From Tsuneonella litorea (GTDB taxonomy: Bacteria; Pseudomonadota; Alphaproteobacteria; Sphingomonadales; Sphingomonadaceae), in the NCBI RefSeq assembly GCF_025154015.1, contig NZ_JAOAMV010000004.1, forward strand, positions 186,001-250,000: a stretch of DNA of 64,000 bases, given 5' to 3'. Below are positions 39,636-49,112 of the stretch, piece after piece; position 1 is the first letter of the stretch; every line of letters starts with the position of its first letter. Below the pieces are notes generated by a model. That model had not been told where the DNA came from. It ran no database searches and saw only the letters and a program-made list of their open reading frames with translations. Both the position numbers and the translations under genes were made by a program.

Positions 39636-40100
39636 GTGGCCAGGCCCCAAGGCAAAAAGAAAGGCTCCCTGAAGCTGGGACACGTCCTGCTCGTCGAGGA
39701 CGACGCGCTGATCGCGGTCGCGCTCGAGGCGGCCCTGCTCGAAGCCGGCGCGAAGAGCGTGACGATCTCGACCACCACCGCCGACGCGATGGCCGCGCTC
39801 CGCCGCCACAAGCCCGACGGGCTGGTCCTCGATGTGCACCTTGCCGACCGGGACGACGGCTGGGCACTGGCCGAATTGGTCAACTCGGTCGGCCCGAAGC
39901 CGCCGCGGATCGTGTTCTCGACCGGGGCGCCGCAGGACATCCCCCCGCAGATCGCGGAACTCGGCCCGGTGCTCGAAAAGCCCTACGACCACGCCGAATT
40001 GGTCGCCGCGCTGTCGCGGCCGCCGCGCGAAGGCCTGATGGCCCGGTTGCGTGACGTTCTGGGCAAGCACGAGTCCGGCACGGCTACGCCGGCCAACTGA
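39636..40100 (+). CDS. single-domain response regulator near phyR
   Basis: A 154-residue protein read from GTG. The receiver (about 15-130) has the acidic cluster VEDDALIAVAL, the acceptor in LVLDVHLAD (about Asp66), IVFSTGAP in place of the Thr/Ser strand and LEKPYDHAELVAAL with the lysine. The FSTG/KPYDHAEL pattern resembles the FAT-GUY single receivers such as SdrG that act in sphingomonad general stress signalling. A basic N-terminal tail and a short C-terminal tail are extra. A perfect EcfG promoter precedes it, so it is probably both a member and a modulator of the regulon. Confidence 0.88.
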   Translation: MARPQGKKKGSLKLGHVLLVEDDALIAVALEAALLEAGAKSVTISTTTADAMAALRRHKPDGLVLDVHLADRDDGWALAELVNSVGPKPPRIVFSTGAPQDIPPQIAELGPVLEKPYDHAELVAALSRPPREGLMARLRDVLGKHESGTATPAN

Positions 40101-40558
40101 AACCTTTCGCCCCGCCCGCCCGCTTCGCCGACGCCCGATGGCCAGCATCGGGCGGCGGACAGCTGCCGAACACCCGATCTCTGTCCCAGGCGAGCGCAAA
40201 AGTCGCCAACTGCGCGCACGGCCGAAAAAAAAGGCCTCCACTCTCATTCGAGCGGAGGCCCTTCGGGATCGTATCACCAGCCGCTTGGACGGGAGGGGGG
40301 GTCTCGGCGGTGACAGTGATAGAATGCCCCACCCTGAATCGCGTTCCCGGCCGCACGAAAATTTTTTCGTACACGCTGGTTTTTTGCATAACCATCTGTG
40401 TATCAATGCCTTTTTTCCTGTCGTTCGCAGGAGCGGCAACCGGGCAATCGGTCAAGGCCGGACGGCACCGCAAAAGCCGCGTCGGACGGCCCGACCAAAC
40501 CGCCAGCCGCGCGGGGCCGCACGCGATCGCGCGTGCCGGGAATTGTCGGAAGCGGAGC
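40101..40558. other. intergenic stretch before phyR
   Basis: About 460 bases between the receiver gene and the phyR promoter without a convincing gene on either strand. It contains the minus-strand terminator listed separately and several A/T-rich runs (near 40350-40430), unusual for this genome. Open frames here read through the terminator hairpin and have poor codon use. Confidence 0.5.
40223..40260 (-). terminator. orphan minus-strand Rho-independent terminator
   Basis: On the minus strand a stem GGCCTCC / GGAGGCC with inner GCTC/GAG pairs (loop GAAT) is followed by eight T residues. The plus strand has no T run after the hairpin, so it does not serve the receiver gene. No minus-strand gene lies upstream of it before phyR, so it may end a small RNA or an antisense transcript. 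Confidence 0.6.
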
Positions 40559-40583
40559 GGAACCATACGCAAGCGACCACGTT
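40559..40583 (+). promoter_or_regulatory. EcfG-type promoter of phyR
   Basis: GGAAC at 40559-40563, 16 bases, CGTT at 40580-40583, 31 bases before the phyR start codon: an exact consensus match, as expected for the autoregulated general stress response. Confidence 0.88.
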
Positions 40584-40614
40584 CTGTGCGCAGTAATCAA
40601 CGGGAAGGGAATGC

Positions 40615-41412
40615 ATGTCGCTCGGGGATCAAGTCGCCGCCAATCTGCCCTATCTGCGCCGGTACGCGCGCGCGCTCACGGGTTCGCAGCAAACCGGAGA
40701 CGCCTTCGTGCGCGCCACGCTCGAAGCCGCGCTCGCCGATGAGAGCCTCAAGGCCTCGCTGTCGGAAGGCCGGGTGCCGCTCTACAAGGCCTTCAACAAG
40801 GTCTGGTCGAGCGCGTACCTGGAAGTCGCCGACGCCGGCGGCGGGGGTGGCGGCGCACACGAAGCCGCCGCGCAGGATCGCCTGCGGGCGATCACGCCGC
40901 TCAACCGCCAGGCCTTGCTGCTGACCACGCTCGAGGACTTCTCGGTCCCCGAGGCCGCGGAAATCATGGACATGGACGAGAGCGAGATCGAATCGATGGT
41001 CCAGGAGGCGGTCGAGGAGATCGACCGCGAATCCGCCACCAGCGTGCTCATCATCGAGGACGAGCCGCTGATCTCGATGCAGCTAGAGGATCTCGTCCGC
41101 TCGCTCGGCCACGACATCTGCGGCACGGCAGCCACGCGCACCCAGGCGCAGGAAGTGGTCGCCGAACGCACGCCGGGCCTCGTGCTGGCCGACATCCAGC
41201 TTGCCGACGGCTCGTCCGGGCTCGACGCTGTCGACGACATCCTCGCCATCGACAGCGTGCCGGTGATCTTCATCACCGCCTATCCCGAGCGGCTGCTGAC
41301 CGGCGACCGGCCGGAGCCGACCTACCTCGTCACCAAGCCGTTCCAGGAATCGACCGTCCGGGCAGCGATCAGCCAGGCGCTGTTCTTCGGTTCGAGCCGT
41401 CCGCTCGGCTGA
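40615..41412 (+). CDS. phyR: general stress response anti-anti-sigma regulator PhyR
   Basis: A 265-residue PhyR: an N-terminal sigma-factor-like domain (about 1-135; LPYLRRYARALTGSQQTGDAFV, LNRQALLLTTLEDFSVPEAAEIM) joined to a C-terminal receiver (about 140-265) with acidic pair in IIEDEPLIS, phospho-acceptor Asp193 in LADIQLADG and Lys241 in VTKPFQ. A glycine run (GGGGGG) lies in the linker of the sigma-like part. Phosphorylated PhyR binds NepR and frees EcfG. GGAAGGGA precedes the ATG. Its promoter and terminator make it a single-gene unit facing the convergent kinase gene. Confidence 0.97.
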   Translation: MSLGDQVAANLPYLRRYARALTGSQQTGDAFVRATLEAALADESLKASLSEGRVPLYKAFNKVWSSAYLEVADAGGGGGGAHEAAAQDRLRAITPLNRQALLLTTLEDFSVPEAAEIMDMDESEIESMVQEAVEEIDRESATSVLIIEDEPLISMQLEDLVRSLGHDICGTAATRTQAQEVVAERTPGLVLADIQLADGSSGLDAVDDILAIDSVPVIFITAYPERLLTGDRPEPTYLVTKPFQESTVRAAISQALFFGSSRPLG

Positions 41413-41436
41413 CGCTTAACCGGTCACGCGAACGCA

Positions 41437-41465
41437 GGGGGAGCGCCGCGGCGCTCCCCCTTTTT
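41437..41465 (+). terminator. Rho-independent terminator of phyR
   Basis: Perfect palindromic stem GGGGGAGCGCCG / CGGCGCTCCCCC followed by five T residues on the plus strand, 25 bases after the phyR stop. Strong enough to end the phyR transcript. Confidence 0.88.
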
Positions 41466-41482
41466 CGTGCGCACGCTCCGGC

Positions 41483-43153
41483 CTAGCTCTTGCCCGCCAT
41501 CCGCCGGCGGGCGCGCATCTCGAATGCGCTGGGCATCCGCACGGGCACATAGAGCCGGCAGCTGACCCCGCTTTCGTCGAACCGCAGGTCGACCGGGTGG
41601 CGCAGCTCGTGGGCCACGATCTTCTCGATCAGGTCAGTGCCGAACCCGCGGGGCCGGCGAGCGGGAACGGGCGGCCCGCCGCTTTCGACCCAGCGCACGC
41701 TGGCCAGGTCGTCGCGGTCGAGCGCCCAGGTTATCCGCACCTTGCCCTCGGCGGCCGAAAGCGCGCCGTACTTGGTCGCATTGGTGGCGAGTTCGTGAAT
41801 CGCCAGCCCCAGAGACAGCGCGTCATTGGGTGCAAGCTCGACCGTCGGCCCGGCCATTTCGATCGAACCTTCGGTGCGCGCGTAGGGGGCGAGCTCGGCC
41901 TCGATCACCGAACGGATCGGCGTCGTCCCCCAGTCCGACTGGGTCAGCAGGTCGTGAGTCGCCGAAAGCGCGCGGATGCGCCCGTCGATTCCTGCGGCGA
42001 AATCGTCGAGGCTGGTCGCCCGCCGCCGCGTCAGGCTGACGATCGACAGGACGTTGGCGAGCGTGTTCTTGACCCGGTGGTTGAGTTCGCGCGTAAGCGT
42101 GTCGCGAATCGAGTTCTGCTCGGCCAGCCATTCGAGCGAGGCCTGGTCCTCGACCGCCTGCTGGGTCAGCAGTCGCGCGACGATCATCAGCAGGCTGGCC
42201 ACCAGCAGCCCGAACAGCAGGGTCAGCATCGACAGCATCGACAGCGACGTTCCGCGCGCCGATTCGACCTCGAGCAGCATCGTCCGGTTGGCGACCGACA
42301 CGATCTTGTCGATCGTTCGCCCCGTTTCGGCGTCCCCCGCCAGCTCGGCGAGCAGGGCGCCGCGATCCTTGCGCTCTCCGTCGTAGAGCCGGATGCCCAT
42401 GCCCCGGCGGGTTTCGAGCTGGAGCGCCGAGGCGAGGAAGTCGCGCGCGTTGAACGGGCTGTAGATGAACCCCTTGAGCTGGCGCCCCCCGGCGATCTGG
42501 TCGAACACCGGCATGTAGATGAGAAAACCCGGAGAGGGCACGTCGCCTTCCTGCACGAGGACCACCCGGCCGCTGGCCGTCGGGCGCACGGTGCGCTCGG
42601 CCTCGTCCATCGCCGCGCGCCGGGTTTCCTGTGAGTACATGTCGAACCCCAGCGCGCGGCGATTGCGCTCGGTATCGGGCAGGAGATAGGTCACCGGCAC
42701 CATCTGCGCGCTGCTCGGCCCCGGCGCGGGGCGGACCTTCGGCATTCCCGGAACCTCTTCGGCGAGGCGCCGCTCGTAATCGGGAATCGCGCGCGGGCTG
42801 ATCGCCTCGGCCCAGCCGATCCCCTCGGCGCCCCGATAATCGGCATCGAGCCGCAGTTCGCTGACGAACCGGCGAAACAGGCTGGACGGGACGTCGTCGA
42901 CCGTGCCGAACAGGGCGGCGCCCGCCCGCAGGTAGGCCGACGAAGTGTTCGCGCGCCGCTCGATCGCAGAGGCGACGGCCTGCGCGGTTTCCGACAGTCG
43001 CGCCTCCTCGCGCCGGCGCTCGCCGCGCTCGATCGCGAACACGCTCAGCGCGGTGATGGCGGCGATCAGCAGGAAGATCGCGACCGGGGTCGCCCGGGGA
43101 TAGGACACCAGCCAGCGGCGCGAGCGCCGACGGCTGTCGTAAGTCCGGTCCAT
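41483..43153 (-). CDS. CHASE-domain HWE histidine kinase of the general stress locus
   Basis: A 556-residue membrane kinase. Topology: first helix (about 20-40; PVAIFLLIAAITALSVFAI), periplasmic CHASE sensor domain (about 60-275; RGAEGIGWAEAISPRAIPDYE), second helix (about 300-325), then an HWE/HisKA_2 kinase with ELNHRVKNTLANVLSIV (phospho-histidine), HELATNATKYGALS (N box) and WVESGG. HWE kinases phosphorylate PhyR-type receivers, and this one lies between phyR and nepR-ecfG. The start at 43153 gives a normal N-terminus; the frame runs on through the promoter region upstream, which is not coding. Confidence 0.92.
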   Translation of the reverse strand: MDRTYDSRRRSRRWLVSYPRATPVAIFLLIAAITALSVFAIERGERRREEARLSETAQAVASAIERRANTSSAYLRAGAALFGTVDDVPSSLFRRFVSELRLDADYRGAEGIGWAEAISPRAIPDYERRLAEEVPGMPKVRPAPGPSSAQMVPVTYLLPDTERNRRALGFDMYSQETRRAAMDEAERTVRPTASGRVVLVQEGDVPSPGFLIYMPVFDQIAGGRQLKGFIYSPFNARDFLASALQLETRRGMGIRLYDGERKDRGALLAELAGDAETGRTIDKIVSVANRTMLLEVESARGTSLSMLSMLTLLFGLLVASLLMIVARLLTQQAVEDQASLEWLAEQNSIRDTLTRELNHRVKNTLANVLSIVSLTRRRATSLDDFAAGIDGRIRALSATHDLLTQSDWGTTPIRSVIEAELAPYARTEGSIEMAGPTVELAPNDALSLGLAIHELATNATKYGALSAAEGKVRITWALDRDDLASVRWVESGGPPVPARRPRGFGTDLIEKIVAHELRHPVDLRFDESGVSCRLYVPVRMPSAFEMRARRRMAGKS

Positions 43154-43212
43154 GTCGCTTGCCTCGATGATACCCACCCTCACGCGCCCGGCGCTTTTGC
43201 GGACAGGCTTCA

Positions 43213-43243
43213 GGGGAACAAAGCCGGAGACGGATCGTTCCCC
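43213..43243. promoter_or_regulatory. bidirectional EcfG-type promoter, kinase / nepR-ecfG
   Basis: On the plus strand GGAAC (43215-43219), 16 bases, CGTT (43236-43239) is an exact EcfG promoter for nepR-ecfG. The outer bases are symmetrical (GGGGAAC at 43213-43219 and GTTCCCC at 43237-43243), so the minus strand also reads GGAAC, 16 bases, TGTT, pointing at the CHASE-HWE kinase gene. One sequence could drive both directions. Confidence 0.75.
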
Positions 43244-43348
43244 GGTTCTACGGGCTCGTTTCCCCGACCCGCACCCGGCGAGGGTTGCGGTCTCGGGCGA
43301 TATTGTTTTTGTAGGGCGAAATTTCATTATGACTGGGCGGGAACGACA

Positions 43349-43540
43349 TTGAACAAGCGCACATCCGCTTCGAAGGGCAAAGGGGAAAGAAAGATCACTC
43401 CGGCTTCTGTAAGACGAGCTGATGGACCGGGTTCGCCGGGATGGGCCAGCGGGCTGCGGCAGCTTTACGATTCCGTGGTCGATGAACCTCTGCCCGACAC
43501 ATTCAAGGACCTCCTGTCGAAGCTGGACAGCAAGAACTGA
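43349..43540 (+). CDS. nepR: anti-sigma factor NepR
   Basis: A 63-residue NepR starting at TTG. The basic N-terminal half is disordered; the conserved helices are in WASGLRQLYDSVVDEPLPDTFKDLLSKLD, the family core that clamps EcfG. Upstream is a GGCGGGA ribosome site and the EcfG promoter. Its stop overlaps the ecfG start (TGATG), so anti-sigma and sigma are made in fixed ratio. Confidence 0.95.
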   Translation: MNKRTSASKGKGERKITPASVRRADGPGSPGWASGLRQLYDSVVDEPLPDTFKDLLSKLDSKN

Positions 43541-44151
43541 TGGCCGAGCATGAGCGGACGGCCTCCGAACAGGCCGACTTCAAGCGCGAGCTGACCGAGG
43601 TGGTGCCGCACCTGCGCGCCTTTGCGCGCGGCCTGTGCGGCCGGCCCGACATGGCCGACGACCTCGTCCAGGAAACGCTGCTCAAGGCCTGGGCCGCGCA
43701 GGAGCGGTTCGAGCCGGGGACCAGCATGCGCGCCTGGACGTTCGTGATCCTGCGCAACGCCTATCTCACCGACATGCGGCGCAACCGTTTCCGCGGCGAC
43801 TTCGACGAGAACGTCGCCGAACGCATCCTGACCGCCCCCGCGGGCCAGGAAGAGCCGATCCACCTGTCCGACATGCGCCGGGCGCTGCTGACCCTGCCGC
43901 CCGAGCGGCGCGAGGCGCTGCTGCTCGTCGGCGCCGGTGGCTTCAGCTACGAGGAAGCGGCCAATATCTGCGGCTGCGCGGTCGGCACGATCAAGAGCCG
44001 GGTGGGCCGTGCCCGCGCCGCGCTGACCCAGATGCTCGACGAGGGCGACATTCCCCAGCGGTCGATCGACGACGAAGGCGCGCACCGCGCCATCCTCGAG
44101 GAACTCGACGAAGTTGCCGCCGGCAACGGCGTGAGCGAACCCACGCGATGA
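43540..44151 (+). CDS. ecfG: general stress response sigma factor EcfG
   Basis: A 203-residue ECF sigma factor. Region 2 (about 18-85) has ARGLCGRPDMADDLVQETLLKAW and RAWTFVILRNAYLTDMRR; region 4 (about 115-170) has LPPERREALLLVGAGGFSYEEAA and GTIKSRVGRARAAL. Sequence and context with nepR and phyR identify the EcfG group. It transcribes genes with GGAAC-N16/17-CGTT promoters, of which several are visible in this window, including its own. Confidence 0.96.
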   Translation: MAEHERTASEQADFKRELTEVVPHLRAFARGLCGRPDMADDLVQETLLKAWAAQERFEPGTSMRAWTFVILRNAYLTDMRRNRFRGDFDENVAERILTAPAGQEEPIHLSDMRRALLTLPPERREALLLVGAGGFSYEEAANICGCAVGTIKSRVGRARAALTQMLDEGDIPQRSIDDEGAHRAILEELDEVAAGNGVSEPTR

Positions 44152-44235
44152 CCCGCTCCGCCGGTCGCGAGGCCGCTTGAACCGCGGCGCGCTTACCGGC
44201 AAACTCGCGGTCCACCCCGGGGGTCCCAGAAATCC

Positions 44236-45426
44236 GTGAGCGAAGCGCTTCCCACCGCTGAAGCCGAACCGGCACCGCCGCCGCGCCCCAAGGCGCGGAC
44301 CGCGCGGATGACCTTCGCCGCGCAGGAACTGCGGCTCATCTCGGCGCTGGTGGTGATCCTCGGGCTGGGCCTGTTCCTGGCTCTGCCGTTCGTGCTCTCG
44401 ATCGGGTCGGTGGTGTTCCTGCCGGTAGTCACCGCGCTGATCCTGACCATCGTGCTATCGCCGCTGGCCGACAGGCTGTCGGCCCTCGGCCTGCCCAACG
44501 TGCTCGCGTCGCTGGCCGCGCTGCTGGTGATGCTGGCGGTGATCGTGCTGGCCGCGATGCTGATCCTTCAGCCGGCGATCAACCTGTTCGATTCGCTCCC
44601 GGCGATCGTCGACAGGCTGGGCGAGCGGTTCGCCGATCTCCAGCGGCAGTTCTACTGGCTCGGCGAGGCCAACCGGCAGATCGCCGAGATCACCGGCGAC
44701 AAGAGCCGCGAAGTCGTCGTCGCCACGCCGTCGATGATCGAACAGTTCGCCTATGCGACGCCGAGCGTCGTGCTGGAAACCCTGCTCACGTTCCTGATGG
44801 CCTTCTTCATGGTCGAGGCGCGGGTGCGGATGCGCCGGCGGCTGCTGCTCGAACGGAGCGACTTCGGCGCCAGCATCAAGGCGGCCCGCGTCATCCGCGA
44901 GGTGCAGGACCGGGTCGCCGCCTACATCCTCACCGTGACATGGATCAACGCCGGCGTCGGGGTGATCGTCGCGCTGGGGGCATGGGCCCTCGGGCTCGAG
45001 GCGCCGGTGATGTGGGGCGGGCTTGCCGCGATCCTCAATTTCCTGCCGTACATCGGCCCGCTGACGATGGTCGGGCTGCTCGCGCTGTTCGGCGTGGGCA
45101 CAGCGGATACGGTCTTCGTGGGGATCATTCCGGCGGCCGCCTACCTCGCGCTGCACGCGGTCGAATCGAACGCGATCACGCCTTCGATCCTCGGCAAGCG
45201 GTTCACCATGAACCCGGTGATGATCCTGATCGCGCTCAGCTACTTCACCTGGATCTGGGGCGTGCTGGGCGCGCTGCTCTCGGTACCGATCCTGCTGACG
45301 CTGACCGCGTTCTTCGACCATGTCGGGCGCCCGAACCTGGTCGGCTTCCTGTTCGGCGAGCCGCTGTTCGGCGACCCCGTGACCGGCGAGCCGACCGACG
45401 ACATTCCCGATCCCCGCCCCGAATAG
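44236..45426 (+). CDS. AI-2E family transporter
   Basis: A 396-residue membrane protein with about seven or eight helices, beginning at GTG. It carries the family's features: paired N-terminal helices, a central amphipathic stretch (VDRLGERFADLQRQFYWLGEANRQIAEI) and the late block VAYILTVTWINAGVGVIVALG followed by FLPYIGPLTMVGLLAL and LGKRFTMNPVMILIALSYFTWIWG. The family exports autoinducer-like molecules, quinones or sodium/protons; function here is unknown. It lies 84 bases after ecfG and may share its transcript. Confidence 0.9.
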   Translation: MSEALPTAEAEPAPPPRPKARTARMTFAAQELRLISALVVILGLGLFLALPFVLSIGSVVFLPVVTALILTIVLSPLADRLSALGLPNVLASLAALLVMLAVIVLAAMLILQPAINLFDSLPAIVDRLGERFADLQRQFYWLGEANRQIAEITGDKSREVVVATPSMIEQFAYATPSVVLETLLTFLMAFFMVEARVRMRRRLLLERSDFGASIKAARVIREVQDRVAAYILTVTWINAGVGVIVALGAWALGLEAPVMWGGLAAILNFLPYIGPLTMVGLLALFGVGTADTVFVGIIPAAAYLALHAVESNAITPSILGKRFTMNPVMILIALSYFTWIWGVLGALLSVPILLTLTAFFDHVGRPNLVGFLFGEPLFGDPVTGEPTDDIPDPRPE

Positions 45427-45440
45427 CCCAGGCCTACAAA

Positions 45441-45480
45441 AAAAAGTAGCGGCCCGCCCTCCCCACGGAGAACGGGCCGC
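45441..45480 (-). terminator. Rho-independent terminator of sodB
   Basis: Stem GCGGCCCG / CGGGCCGC with a long loop. On the minus strand it is followed by ACT and then eight T residues. It lies just beyond the sodB stop. Confidence 0.75.
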
Positions 45481-45504
45481 CGGCGATCGCTTGTCCGCGG
45501 CTGG

Positions 45505-46116
45505 TCAGCAGGGATACTGCCAGGTGCTTCCACGATTGAGGTTGTCGGCCGCGAAGCTCCAGTTGAGCTTTCCGTCGACCACCGCGTCGAGGTAGGCCGG
45601 GCGCGCGTTCTGGTGATCGAGATAGTAGGCGTGTTCCCACAGGTCGATGACGAGGAGCGGGTTGCAGTCCTGGTCGGCCATCGTGTCGCCGTCGTGCGTC
45701 TCGCCGATCTCGAGCTTGCCGCCCTTCTCGACCAGCCAGACCCAGCCGCTGGCGAAGTGACCCGCCCCGCGCTCCTTGAGCTGCTTCTTGAGGTCGTCGA
45801 CCGAGCCGAACGCGTCTTCGATCATGCTCTTGAGCTCGTCGGTCGGGTTGCCGCCGTCGCCGGCCAGCGAGTGCCAGTAGAAGCCGTGGTTCCAGCTCTG
45901 CGCCGAATTGTTGAACAGGCCCTGGTTGGTCCCGCGCGCCTTGGCAATGACCTGTTCCAGCGTGGCGCCCGCCATGTCGGTGCCCTCGATCGCGGCATTG
46001 GTCTTGTCGACGTAGGCCTTGTGGTGCTTGCCGTGGTGGAAGCTGAGGGTTTCGGCCGAGATCGCCGGGGCGAGCGCGGTGTCTGGATAGGGCAGCGGCG
46101 TGACTTCGAAGGCCAT
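45505..46116 (-). CDS. sodB: iron superoxide dismutase
   Basis: A 203-residue Fe/Mn-type superoxide dismutase with metal ligands in LSFHHGKHHKAYVD (His), QSWNHGFYWHSLAG (His) and VIDLWEHAYYLDHQN (Asp and His). The FFNNSAQ-type stretch reads LFNNSAQSWNH, and the region GAGHFASGWVWLV precedes it, a pattern usual for Fe-SOD. It detoxifies superoxide in the cytoplasm. A single-gene unit with its own terminator. Confidence 0.95.
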   Translation of the reverse strand: MAFEVTPLPYPDTALAPAISAETLSFHHGKHHKAYVDKTNAAIEGTDMAGATLEQVIAKARGTNQGLFNNSAQSWNHGFYWHSLAGDGGNPTDELKSMIEDAFGSVDDLKKQLKERGAGHFASGWVWLVEKGGKLEIGETHDGDTMADQDCNPLLVIDLWEHAYYLDHQNARPAYLDAVVDGKLNWSFAADNLNRGSTWQYPC

Positions 46117-46194
46117 GGTTGTCTCCCGTGGTCGGATTGGAGTGAGAAGAGCGTCCCTACACCAATGCGCAGGAACCGCTAGGGTTGCACGCGG

Positions 46195-47445
46195 TCAGTC
46201 CTTTTTGCGGTCGACCGCGGCGGTGAGCGCGACATCGGCGGTGACATTGGCGAGCGTGCGCATGAGGTCGGGCATCATCTCGACCGCGACGAGCAGCGCC
46301 AGCGGGCCGATCGGCACGCCCATCGCCAGCGCGATCGGCCCGACCGAGATGACGAAGCTGATCGTCCCCGGCAGGCTGACCGAACCGAGCGCGATGACGA
46401 TCGCGACCGCCGCGCCGGCCAGCAGCGCCATCGCGCCGAGCTCGATTCCCGCCAGGTGCGCGACGTAGATCGCCACCGCCATGTTCATCGCCGGGCTCGT
46501 CGCGCGAAAGATCGCAACGCTCAGCGGCAGTACGAACTCGGCGGTTTCCTCGCGCACGTTCAGCCGCCGGGCGCTGACCAGCATCGCGGGCAGACTGGCG
46601 AGCGAGCTCTGGGTCGAGATCGCGACGGCCTGCGCGGGGATCATCGCGCGGGCGAACGCCGGGGGGCGTATCCCGCCGGCGAGCCAGGCGAGCAGGTATC
46701 CGCCGACGAAGATCACCGTCCCGACCGCGACGACGGTCACGATGTAGTGGGCAAGCGTCGCAAAGGCGGCACCGCCGCTCGCCGCGCCGACCCCGAGCGC
46801 CAGCGCGAACACGCCTACCGGGGCGACCCACAGGACCCAGCCGATGATGATCAGCATCGCGTTGGCGAGCGCGCGGAAGAACCCCAGCAGGGTATCGCGC
46901 TGGTCCGCCGGCAGCCGCGCGATCGCGGCGGCGAAGGCGGCGAAGAACAACGTCAGCGGGAGCATCGCGGTTTCCGCCGCGGCGGCGACCATGTTGGGCG
47001 CGATCAGCGATTCGACGAACGCGGCAAGGCCCGGCACGTCCTGCGGCGTGCCGCCCGCGGACAGCACCCCGGCCGCCGCGGCGGGCGGCGGGAACAGCTC
47101 GAGCAGCAGCGGGGTCAGCGCGGCGCTCATCAGCGCCGAGAATGCCAGGATCGACGCGACCCAGCCGAGCATCCGCCGCGCCATCGCCCCGGCGCGCGCG
47201 GCGAGCGCGAGCTGGGCGATGCCGATCACGAGCAGCCCGGCCACGAGCGGCACGATGGTCGCCTGCAGCGCCCGCAGCCAGAGCGCGCCCACGGGTTCGG
47301 TGAGCGCAACTACCGGCGCCGCCGCGCCCGTCCGTGCCAGCACGATCCCCGCCAGCAATCCCGCGACCAGCCCCGCCAGCGTCCAGCCGGCGGGAATGCG
47401 CACCGTGACCAACTGGCGCCCGGCGCCCCCGTTTTGCGTATCCAT
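46195..47445 (-). CDS. dicarboxylate/amino acid:cation symporter
   Basis: A 416-residue transporter of the glutamate/dicarboxylate (DAACS) fold: eight helices and two hairpins. The C-terminal half has STQSSLASLPAML (hairpin 1), RATSPAMNMAVAIYVA and GSVSLPGTISFVIS (hairpin 2 region), a match to the GltP/DctA pattern. Import of a dicarboxylate or acidic amino acid with cations is likely; the exact substrate is not readable. The start at 47445 begins directly before the first helix. Confidence 0.88.
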   Translation of the reverse strand: MDTQNGGAGRQLVTVRIPAGWTLAGLVAGLLAGIVLARTGAAAPVVALTEPVGALWLRALQATIVPLVAGLLVIGIAQLALAARAGAMARRMLGWVASILAFSALMSAALTPLLLELFPPPAAAAGVLSAGGTPQDVPGLAAFVESLIAPNMVAAAAETAMLPLTLFFAAFAAAIARLPADQRDTLLGFFRALANAMLIIIGWVLWVAPVGVFALALGVGAASGGAAFATLAHYIVTVVAVGTVIFVGGYLLAWLAGGIRPPAFARAMIPAQAVAISTQSSLASLPAMLVSARRLNVREETAEFVLPLSVAIFRATSPAMNMAVAIYVAHLAGIELGAMALLAGAAVAIVIALGSVSLPGTISFVISVGPIALAMGVPIGPLALLVAVEMMPDLMRTLANVTADVALTAAVDRKKD

Positions 47446-47544
47446 CGCCGCGACGATAGCGGGATTCGCCCGCCAGACTAGTGACATCGGGCGTCCGTCC
47501 GTCCAATGCGGCCGCAACGGTAAAAGAGGTTCGCGAAACGGATT

Positions 47545-48884
<1,340 letters not shown>

Positions 48885-48885
<1 letters not shown>

Positions 48886-49112
48886 TGCCGCTCGAGATGC
48901 GCCCCGATTGCGAGCGCTGCGGCGCGGACCTTCCGGCCGAGGCGCCCGGCGCGTTCATCTGCAGCTTCGAATGCACGTTCTGCGCGACCTGCGCCGACGC
49001 GCTCGACGACCGCTGCCCCAACTGCGGCGGCGAACTGATGGACCGGCCGACGCGGGCGAGGAAGCTCCACGCGCAGTATCCACCCTCGACCGTGCGGACG
49101 TTCGCCGGGTGA
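48885..49112 (+). CDS. DUF1272 zinc-ribbon protein
   Basis: A 75-residue protein of the DUF1272 family (MPLEMRPDCERCGADLP). Nine cysteines in pairs (CERC, CSFEC, CATC, CPNC) would bind two zinc ions; the tail is basic. Function unknown. It is translationally coupled at both ends, to glmM (TGATG) and to thiD (GTGA). Confidence 0.9.

Noticed and set aside
40084-40572. 162-residue minus-strand open frame upstream of phyR
   Set aside because: It runs through a strong terminator hairpin and its T run, has poor codon use in its second half and ends inside the receiver gene.
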